From contig JAESUI010000106.1 in the NCBI GenBank assembly GCA_016763135.1, positions 1 through 5,612 of the forward strand: a DNA stretch of 5,612 bases. Reading direction: 5' to 3'. Both the position numbers and the translations under genes were made by a program. The notes beneath the pieces were generated by a model. That model saw only the letters and a list, made by a program, of their open reading frames with translations, searched no databases and was not told where the DNA came from. Of this stretch, positions 1-4,961 are shown one piece after another. Numbering within the stretch: the first letter of the stretch is position 1; every line of letters begins with the position of its first letter. Origin of the DNA: Flavobacteriales bacterium. GTDB taxonomy: Bacteria; Bacteroidota; Bacteroidia; Flavobacteriales_E; Vicingaceae.

Positions 1-52
1 TAGTAATAATTAATAACAATGAAATAGTTAATAATCTAAGTCCTGTTCTCAT
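1..52 (-). CDS. 5' end of a leftward gene, probably exported protein (partial)
   Basis: Reading the minus strand from an ATG at 52-50 gives an uninterrupted frame to the left edge: MRTGLRLLTISLLLIIT plus one base. Two arginines near the N-terminus followed by a run of Leu/Ile/Ser/Thr is what a Sec signal peptide, or a first transmembrane helix, looks like. The frame is open upstream only to about position 91 and a stop lies at 94-92; no other ATG precedes the one chosen. A good match to the Bacteroidota -7 promoter element sits about 47 bp upstream on the same strand (99-106), which supports this being a real gene divergent from tamL. With only 17 codons visible the product cannot be named. 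A chance open frame in AT-rich DNA is the alternative. Confidence 0.5.
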   Translation of the reverse strand, partial: MRTGLRLLTISLLLIIT

Positions 53-98
53 TTTCGTAATATTAATAATTGTTATTTTGCGTTGAAATAATTAATTG

Positions 99-106
99 CA
101 AACATA
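99..106 (-). promoter_or_regulatory. -7 promoter element for the leftward gene
   Basis: On the minus strand positions 106-99 read TATGTTTG, a full match to the Bacteroidota sigma-A -7 consensus TAnnTTTG. Transcription would start near position 93 and give a leader of about 40 nt before the ATG at 52-50. No TTG stands at the expected 17-23 bp upstream (about 124-132), so the -33 half is weak or missing. The whole divergent spacer (53-136) is very AT-rich, so some chance matching is possible. Confidence 0.4.
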
Positions 107-136
107 AGCAAATCATTAAGATAGTAAAATAGAAAG

Positions 137-2449
137 TTGCATAATAAACCCATTATAACTAAACCGTTAAATCGTCTCGTATTCTTATTTGGGATTTTGT
201 TTTTTATACTATCTAGTTGCAACCCAACAAAAAATGTTAAACCCAACGAATTGCTTCTTCAAAAAAATAAGTTAAAGATTGATACTCGGAAAATTGACAA
301 GGATAATCTCGAAACTATTATTAAACAAAAACCAAATAGAAAAATATTAGGTGTTTTGAGATTTCATCTGGGTGTTTATAATCATTGGCCATGGAAAAAT
401 AGTGGGTTCAGGACTAATGTCGGAGAAGCTCCGGTTATTTACGATTCATTACTAACTGACAGGACAGTAAAGCAACTTAAATTATATGCTGATAAACGCG
501 GCTATTTTGACAGTAAGGTAACCTACTCTACAAAAACAACCAAAAATAAAATAAAGGTTGAATATAAGATAGTAGCCGGTTCACCATATACAATTAAAAG
601 TATAGAGTATGTTTTTGCTGATGAAGATGTGAAAAAGAAGGCTTTTTTTATTTTAAGAAAAACCTTATTTGATCTTAAACCAGGAACTACATTTGATGTT
701 GATGTATTAGATAATCAACGAGAAAAGATTAAAATGGAAATGAAAAACCAAGGCTACTACTATTTCAATAAAGATTTTATTAAATATAAAGTTGATAGCA
801 CGATAGGTAATAAAGAGGTTGAAATTTATTTACACATTAACAATCAAAAAATTAAAGATGAGCTAAACGACACTATAATAGAAAAAAAGCATAGTAAATA
901 CTATATAAATGACATCAATGTTTATCTAAGTAAAAGTTATAAGGATAAAGACCTAAATAGCTTTGACACACTTACATTTAAGAATATTATGGTTCATCAT
1001 GATGATAAACTTAAATATAGACCACGAATGCTTAACCACGCTATAAGTATTAACAAAGGAGGCCTTTATTTGCTTCAAGACCAACAAAATACATACAGGC
1101 ATTTATCTGAGTTAAGTCTTTTTAAAAACGTTAACATCTCTTATGAAGACATAGGAAACAATCAACTAAATACTAACATCTTTTTAACGCCTTCTTTAAA
1201 GAAATCTTTTTCTATAGAAAGTATTGGCACCAATAATGGAGGTAACTTAGGTGTAGAAGGGAACCTGATTTATCAAAATAAAAACTTATTTAGAGGTGGT
1301 GAACGTTTAACTTTAAAACTAAGCGGAGGGTTGGAAATTCAACAATTAATAAATGATGACCAAGGAGCTGAAAATTCTTATTTAGGTGTGTTCAATACAT
1401 TCGAATTTGGTCCTGAAGTCAATTTGGAATTCCCTAGATTTCTACTCCCTATTCGTTTAGATAAATTCTCAAAACGTTCAAATCCAAAAACAAACTTAAA
1501 TTTTTTATTCAATTTTCAGACAAGACCAGAATACATAAGGAACTTAACCCAAGCTACTTTTGGTTATTTTTGGAAAGAGTCGCGATTTAAAAAACATTTT
1601 ATAAACCTTGCCAATATTAGTGTTATTAATTTAAAACCAACCGCTGATTTCCAGGAAAAGCTTAACAATGAAGATAATCCATTTATACTAAACAGTTATC
1701 AAGATCACTTTATTAACTCTACTAGCTACAGTTTTATATACAATAACCAGAGAGTTAATAAGGTTACTAATTTTACCTACTTTAAGTCTAATATTGAATT
1801 TGCAGGGAATATCCAATCTGGGTTTAATAGCCTTACAAATAAGCCTTATGACAATCCTGACACTAAAAGTTATAACATATATAGTATAAGATATGCTCAA
1901 TTTGTTAAAGTAGATTTAGATTTAAGATTATATGGTCAAACGAAATCCACTTCATTTGTTAAAAGAATAAATATTGGATTAGGAAAACCTTATGGAAATT
2001 TAGATGTACTCCCTTTTGAAAAAGGTTATTATGGTGGAGGGGCTAATAGTATTAGAGCATGGCAAGCAAGATCTTTAGGCCCTGGATCACTGCATGATAG
2101 TTTAACCCAAAACTCACTAAATCAAATTGGTGAATTAAAAATAGAAGGAAATCTTGAATATCGCTTTGATATTACTAAGCTTTTTGAAGGTGCAGCATTC
2201 ATGGATGCAGGGAATATCTGGATACTTTCTGAAGATGAAAACAGACCGAATGCCGAAATAAAAGCTGATAAATTTTGGAAAGATATCGCAATTGGTATCG
2301 GTGTCGGACTTCGTTTAGATTTTAATTTTTTCTTAATTAGGTTTGATCTAGCAGTAAAAATCAAAGATCCATCTAGTGATAAACCTGAAGAATTTGATTT
2401 AATTTGGAGAAAACCAACACTTAACCTTGGAATTGGATATCCTTTCTAA
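137..2449 (+). CDS. tamL: TamL-type Omp85 outer-membrane assembly lipoprotein
   Basis: This is a 770-residue BamA/TamA (Omp85) family protein of the Bacteroidota lipoprotein branch, which acts in the outer membrane with a TamB-like partner to insert or assemble outer-membrane components. The N-terminus has a lipoprotein signal peptide: basic residues, a hydrophobic stretch at about 14-25, then the lipobox LSSC with the lipidated cysteine at 28. POTRA-like repeats follow, marked by GYF at 122-124, GYY at 206-208 and LFKNV at 328-332. The barrel begins near 355 and includes NLFRGGERL from 383 and the loop-6 motif SIRAW (Ile639, Arg640), the counterpart of the (V/I)RG(F/Y) signature of BamA. The chain ends in GIGYPF, a terminal Phe typical of outer-membrane barrels. 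The start is TTG at 137: an in-frame TAA lies at 125-127, and the first in-frame ATG is far inside the POTRA region, so only TTG retains the signal peptide. No SD sequence is present. tamB is not in the window. The assignment to the family is firm; the TamL subtype is inferred from lipobox plus POTRA plus barrel. Confidence 0.9.
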   Translation: MHNKPIITKPLNRLVFLFGILFFILSSCNPTKNVKPNELLLQKNKLKIDTRKIDKDNLETIIKQKPNRKILGVLRFHLGVYNHWPWKNSGFRTNVGEAPVIYDSLLTDRTVKQLKLYADKRGYFDSKVTYSTKTTKNKIKVEYKIVAGSPYTIKSIEYVFADEDVKKKAFFILRKTLFDLKPGTTFDVDVLDNQREKIKMEMKNQGYYYFNKDFIKYKVDSTIGNKEVEIYLHINNQKIKDELNDTIIEKKHSKYYINDINVYLSKSYKDKDLNSFDTLTFKNIMVHHDDKLKYRPRMLNHAISINKGGLYLLQDQQNTYRHLSELSLFKNVNISYEDIGNNQLNTNIFLTPSLKKSFSIESIGTNNGGNLGVEGNLIYQNKNLFRGGERLTLKLSGGLEIQQLINDDQGAENSYLGVFNTFEFGPEVNLEFPRFLLPIRLDKFSKRSNPKTNLNFLFNFQTRPEYIRNLTQATFGYFWKESRFKKHFINLANISVINLKPTADFQEKLNNEDNPFILNSYQDHFINSTSYSFIYNNQRVNKVTNFTYFKSNIEFAGNIQSGFNSLTNKPYDNPDTKSYNIYSIRYAQFVKVDLDLRLYGQTKSTSFVKRINIGLGKPYGNLDVLPFEKGYYGGGANSIRAWQARSLGPGSLHDSLTQNSLNQIGELKIEGNLEYRFDITKLFEGAAFMDAGNIWILSEDENRPNAEIKADKFWKDIAIGIGVGLRLDFNFFLIRFDLAVKIKDPSSDKPEEFDLIWRKPTLNLGIGYPF

Positions 2450-2464
2450 AAAAATATTTTTTTA
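2447..2464. repeat. 18-bp perfect AT palindrome at the tamL stop codon
   Basis: TAAAAAAATATTTTTTTA is its own reverse complement and includes the tamL stop TAA (2447-2449). It contains no G or C, so as RNA it makes only a weak A-U hairpin followed by no extra U-run. It may act as a poor bidirectional terminator or an intrinsically bent spacer in front of the fbaA promoter, or it may be simple AT-rich chance sequence. No better terminator for tamL is visible before fbaA. Confidence 0.45.
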
Positions 2465-2496
2465 CGGTATAATCATCCCAACTTTTAATTTTATAC

Positions 2497-2504
2497 TAAC
2501 TTTG
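2497..2504 (+). promoter_or_regulatory. -7 promoter element for fbaA-accD
   Basis: TAACTTTG matches the Bacteroidota -7 consensus TAnnTTTG in full. Transcription would start around 2510-2512, leaving a leader of only about 12-14 nt before the fbaA ATG at 2524. No TTG is found 17-23 bp upstream (about 2471-2480), so the -33 half is not recognisable. Its place in the only spacer before fbaA makes it the likely promoter of the fbaA-accD unit. Confidence 0.55.
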
Positions 2505-2523
2505 ACCTCCAAAATCGATTAGA

Positions 2524-3594
2524 ATGAGCGGAACAATAAAGCCAGGTGTAGTAACTGGAGATGATATACAAAGAGTATTTCAATTAGCCAAAGAAAAAAA
2601 CTTTGCCTTACCAGCAGTAAATGTTGTAGGAAATAATTCAGTAAATGCTGTAATGGAAACAGCAAAAGATTTAAATGCCCCTGTCATTATTCAGTTTTCT
2701 AATGGTGGCGGTCAATTTAATGCTGGAAAAGGATTAAGTAATGACAATGAACAATCAGCTATTTTAGGATCTATCGCTGGCGCTAAACACGTTCATCTTT
2801 TAGCTGAAGCATATGGTATTCCTGTTATATTACATACAGATCATTGTTCTAAAAAATTATTGCCATGGATTGATGGTTTATTAGATGCTGGTGAAGAACA
2901 TTTTAAACAAACTGGAAAGCCTCTTTATAGTTCTCATATGATAGATTTATCTGAGGAACCGATTGAAGAAAATATTAGGATATGTAAAGAATATCTTGAG
3001 CGAATGAGTAAAATCGATATGACTTTAGAAATAGAGTTAGGTATTACTGGTGGTGAAGAAGATGGTGTTGACAATACAGACATTGACAACAATCTATTAT
3101 ACACTCAACCTGAAGAGGTTGCTTATGCTTACGAAGAGTTATCTAAGGTAAGTAATCGATTTACAATTGCTGCATCTTTTGGAAATGTTCATGGAGTTTA
3201 TAAACCGGGTAATGTAAAGCTAACTCCAGTAATTCTTAAAAATTCTCAAGAATATATTCAAGAAAAATACAATACAGGAGCTAATCCTGTTGATTTTGTT
3301 TTTCATGGAGGCTCTGGTTCTACAGTAGATGAAATTAGAGAAGCTATTGGTTATGGTGTGATTAAGATGAATATAGATACTGACATGCAGTTTGCATTTA
3401 CTGCTGGAGTAAGAGATTACATCTTAGCAAAAAGTGATTATTTACATAATCAGATTGGTAATCCGGATGGAGATGAAATACCAAACAAAAAATATTATGA
3501 CCCTAGAAAGTGGTTACGTGAGGGTGAATTAACTTTTAAAGCAAGACTGAAACAAGCTTTTGAAGATTTGAACAATATTGATACATTAAGTTAA
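2524..3594 (+). CDS. fbaA: Class IIA fructose-bisphosphate aldolase
   Basis: This cytosolic, zinc-dependent enzyme cleaves fructose 1,6-bisphosphate to dihydroxyacetone phosphate and glyceraldehyde 3-phosphate in glycolysis and runs backwards in gluconeogenesis. The 356-residue product aligns along its length, by eye, with E. coli FbaA (359 residues). HTDHCSKKLLPW holds the catalytic Asp106 and zinc ligand His107. LEIELG holds Glu171. GGEEDGVDN holds the acidic loop with Glu178/Glu179. NVHGVYKPGN holds zinc ligand His223. FHGGSGS, from 260, holds zinc ligand His261 and phosphate-binding residues, and MNIDTD is the substrate-binding strand. All key residues are present. The ATG at 2524 is the natural start (MSGTIKPGVVTGDD corresponds to the E. 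coli KPGVITGDD region). The leader lacks an SD sequence. accD follows after 12 bp, which suggests one transcript joining sugar catabolism to fatty acid synthesis. Confidence 0.97.
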   Translation: MSGTIKPGVVTGDDIQRVFQLAKEKNFALPAVNVVGNNSVNAVMETAKDLNAPVIIQFSNGGGQFNAGKGLSNDNEQSAILGSIAGAKHVHLLAEAYGIPVILHTDHCSKKLLPWIDGLLDAGEEHFKQTGKPLYSSHMIDLSEEPIEENIRICKEYLERMSKIDMTLEIELGITGGEEDGVDNTDIDNNLLYTQPEEVAYAYEELSKVSNRFTIAASFGNVHGVYKPGNVKLTPVILKNSQEYIQEKYNTGANPVDFVFHGGSGSTVDEIREAIGYGVIKMNIDTDMQFAFTAGVRDYILAKSDYLHNQIGNPDGDEIPNKKYYDPRKWLREGELTFKARLKQAFEDLNNIDTLS

Positions 3595-3606
3595 TCAAAT
3601 TAGATT

Positions 3607-4452
3607 ATGGGTTGGTTTAAGAGAAGAAAACAAGGGGTTGTCACTCCTACTAAAGAAAAGAAAGAAACACCTGAAGGGCTTTGGTACAAATGTCCTGAGT
3701 GTAAAAATGTTGTTTCTAATGAAGAGTATGTAGAGAACCTATGTGTATGCAATGAATGCTCTTATCATGGAAGGATAGATTCAAAAACATACTTTAAAAT
3801 TCTTTTTGACGGAAATAAATACAAAGAGTTGAATCCAAATATAACTTCTAGTGATCCTTTAGAATTTGAAGACACTAAAAAATATGCTGACAGAATTATT
3901 GCTACACAGAAAAAAAGTGATTTAAAAGATGCTGTTAGAACTGCTACAGGAAAAATTGATAAGCAAGATGTTATTATTGCATGTATGGACTTTAGCTTTA
4001 TAGGTGGTTCTATGGGATCTGTAGTCGGTGAAAAGATTGCAAGAGCAATTGACTATTCAATAAAACATAAAGTTCCCTTTATAATGATTTCAAAATCAGG
4101 AGGAGCAAGAATGATGGAAGCAGCATTTTCATTAATGCAAATGGCTAAAACAGCTGCAAAACTATCTTTACTTGCAAAAGAAAGGGTTCCATACATCTCT
4201 TTATTAACAGACCCAACAACGGGAGGTGTAACAGCTTCTTATGCAATGTTAGGCGATATCAATATTGCAGAGCCAGGAGCTTTAATTGCTTTCGCAGGAC
4301 CAAGAGTTGTAAAAGAAACAATTGGTAAAGATTTACCGGCTGGTTTTCAAACTTCTGAATTTGTTAAGGAACATGGTTTTTTAGATTTCATTGTTTCGAG
4401 AAATGAATTAAAAGAGAAAATCTCATTATCTATCAAATTATTTAATAATTAG
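3607..4452 (+). CDS. accD: Acetyl-CoA carboxylase carboxyltransferase subunit beta
   Basis: AccD pairs with AccA to form the cytosolic carboxyltransferase that moves CO2 from carboxybiotin on AccB to acetyl-CoA, making malonyl-CoA for fatty acid synthesis. The 281-residue product has the N-terminal four-cysteine zinc ribbon (Cys29, Cys32, Cys48, Cys51; spacing C-x2-C-x15-C-x2-C), with one extra cysteine at 46. The crotonase-fold carboxyltransferase domain follows, with the two glycine-rich oxyanion-hole segments SGGARM (164-169) and TGGVTAS (from 205), then PGALIAFAGPRV and FQTSEFVKEHGFLD near the C-terminus. It is slightly shorter than E. coli AccD (304), with the difference mainly at the tail. 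The ATG at 3607 is 12 bp after the fbaA stop with no terminator or promoter between, so it is most likely expressed with fbaA. accA, accB and accC are not in the window. Confidence 0.97.
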   Translation: MGWFKRRKQGVVTPTKEKKETPEGLWYKCPECKNVVSNEEYVENLCVCNECSYHGRIDSKTYFKILFDGNKYKELNPNITSSDPLEFEDTKKYADRIIATQKKSDLKDAVRTATGKIDKQDVIIACMDFSFIGGSMGSVVGEKIARAIDYSIKHKVPFIMISKSGGARMMEAAFSLMQMAKTAAKLSLLAKERVPYISLLTDPTTGGVTASYAMLGDINIAEPGALIAFAGPRVVKETIGKDLPAGFQTSEFVKEHGFLDFIVSRNELKEKISLSIKLFNN

Positions 4453-4453
4453 G

Positions 4454-4482
4454 TTGTCATATCAATTTTTTGCATAAATTTG
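4454..4482 (+). promoter_or_regulatory. rpsO promoter (TTG - 18 bp - TAnnTTTG)
   Basis: TTG at 4454-4456 and TAAATTTG at 4475-4482 are separated by 18 bp, within the usual 17-23 bp spacing for Bacteroidota sigma-A promoters, and both halves match fully. It begins two bases after the accD stop codon. Transcription should start near 4487-4490, giving a leader of roughly 52-56 nt before the rpsO ATG. This is the best promoter in the window, as expected for a highly expressed ribosomal protein gene. Confidence 0.75.
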
Positions 4483-4486
4483 CACC

Positions 4487-4500
4487 CCGATAATTATCGG
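4487..4500. repeat. 14-bp perfect palindrome at the expected rpsO transcription start
   Basis: CCGATAATTATCGG is a perfect inverted repeat starting about 4 bp after the -7 element. As RNA it would fold into a 5-bp stem (CCGAU/AUCGG) with an AAUU loop at the very 5' end of the rpsO message, which could protect the transcript; as DNA it could be a binding site for a dimeric regulator overlapping the start. The two roles cannot be told apart from sequence. Confidence 0.5.
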
Positions 4501-4525
4501 AATTAATATTATACATAACAAACAT

Positions 4526-4539
4526 TAAAATTAATTTTA
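4526..4539. repeat. 14-bp AT palindrome overlapping the rpsO translation start region
   Basis: TAAAATTAATTTTA is a perfect inverted repeat ending two bases before the rpsO ATG. In RNA it would form at most a weak five-pair A-U stem with a UUAA loop across the ribosome-binding zone. It could take part in S15 autoregulation by controlling access to the start codon, but its composition makes chance a serious alternative. Confidence 0.35.
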
Positions 4540-4541
4540 GC

Positions 4542-4811
4542 ATGTATTTAACTACAGAAAAGAAAGAAGAAATTTTTAAAAAATTTGGCGGTGATGCAAA
4601 AAACACTGGCTCTACAGAAGGACAAATTGCATTATTCACCTACAGAATCAATCATTTAACAGGACACTTAAAGAATAACCGTAAAGATTACGGAACTCAA
4701 AAAGCGTTGTTAGATTTGGTTGGTAAAAGAAAAAGTTTATTAACTTACTATATGAACAAAGACGTTGTGAAATATAGAGAGTTGATAAAAGAATTAGGAA
4801 TTAGAAAGTAA
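4542..4811 (+). CDS. rpsO: 30S ribosomal protein S15
   Basis: S15 binds the central domain of 16S rRNA (helices 20-22) early in small-subunit assembly and contributes to a bridge with the large subunit. The 89-residue product is the standard length. The family pattern is clear: FGGDAKNTGSTEGQIA (15-30), INHLTGHL with His38 and His42, the rRNA-contacting loop around KDYGT (Asp49, Thr52, where E. coli has Ser), KRKSLLTYY and a basic C-terminus ending ELGIRK. It has its own promoter (4454-4482) and a palindromic leader. pnp lies downstream, the same rpsO-pnp pairing found in E. coli and many other bacteria. S15 autoregulates translation in several phyla, but no standard S15-binding pseudoknot or three-way junction is evident in this leader by eye. 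Confidence 0.97.
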   Translation: MYLTTEKKEEIFKKFGGDAKNTGSTEGQIALFTYRINHLTGHLKNNRKDYGTQKALLDLVGKRKSLLTYYMNKDVVKYRELIKELGIRK

Positions 4812-4813
4812 GC

Positions 4814-4826
4814 GTTGAAAATCAAC
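4814..4826 (+). other. Small hairpin just after the rpsO stop
   Basis: GTTGA (4814-4818) and TCAAC (4822-4826) pair around an AAA loop, starting two bases after the rpsO stop codon. The five-pair stem is weak and is not followed by a T-run, so it is not a terminator. It could be a processing or stability element of the rpsO message. Confidence 0.3.
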
Positions 4827-4846
4827 ATTACTTACATCATGAAATT

Positions 4847-4883
4847 AAGGGGAGCACGCAAGTAATTGCCACTCCCCTTTTTT
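4847..4883 (+). terminator. Intrinsic terminator of rpsO with GNRA-capped hairpin
   Basis: AAGGGGAG (4847-4854) pairs perfectly with CTCCCCTT (4872-4879), and a run of six T (4878-4883) overlaps and follows the 3' arm. Inside the large loop, GCAA (4858-4861) and TTGC (4866-4869) make a second short stem closed by GTAA (4862-4865), a GNRA-class tetraloop in RNA. The asymmetric CAC/CCA-type internal loop separates the two stems. It is the only GC-rich hairpin with a T-run in the window. It should stop much of the rpsO transcription, possibly with read-through to pnp. Confidence 0.85.
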
Positions 4884-4907
4884 ATTAAAATAGTAAATAA
4901 TAAAAAA

Positions 4908-4922
4908 GGTGCATGGTGCACC
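4908..4922 (+). other. pnp leader hairpin 1
   Basis: GGTGCA (4908-4913) pairs with TGCACC (4917-4922) around the triloop TGG. The hexamer GGTGCA also occurs twice directly (4908-4913 and 4915-4920), so an alternative register exists through the 8-bp palindrome GGTGCACC (4915-4922). No T-run follows. It lies 40 bp before the pnp ATG and, with the next hairpin, could be a processing site used in autoregulation of polynucleotide phosphorylase. Confidence 0.5.
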
Positions 4923-4932
4923 AATATAAATC

Positions 4933-4948
4933 GTGTTCGAGTGAACAC
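4933..4948 (+). other. pnp leader hairpin 2
   Basis: GTGTTC (4933-4938) pairs with GAACAC (4943-4948) around the loop GAGT, leaving 13 A-rich bases before the pnp start codon. It is followed by no T-run, so it is not a terminator. Its closeness to the start suggests a role in translation or in mRNA processing of pnp. Confidence 0.5.
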
Positions 4949-4961
4949 ACAAACAAAAAAT

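Noticed and set aside
73..80. TTATTTTG as a -7 element for tamL
   Set aside because: It differs from TAnnTTTG at the second position (or has the spacer one base short), and no TTG lies at the -33 distance, so it is too weak to annotate in such AT-rich DNA.
639..642. Possible defect in the TamL loop-6 motif (residues 639-642, IRAW rather than the BamA IRGF/VRGY form; bases 2051-2062)
   Set aside because: The key arginine is kept, the flanking glycine-rich stretch is intact and, as far as I know, SIRAW is usual in the Bacteroidota branch, so this is not a damaged motif.
1688..1900. Minus-strand open frame of 70 codons inside tamL
   Set aside because: It lies wholly within the barrel-coding part of tamL, has no recognisable domain, and is explained by AT-rich antisense sequence.
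2122..2364. Minus-strand open frame of 80 codons inside tamL
   Set aside because: It is opposite the conserved barrel C-terminus and shows only low-complexity Ser/Ile/Lys content; no promoter or start context supports it.
4457..4639. Minus-strand open frame of 60 codons over the rpsO promoter and 5' end
   Set aside because: It overlaps a well-supported promoter and the conserved start of S15 on the other strand, with no family resemblance.
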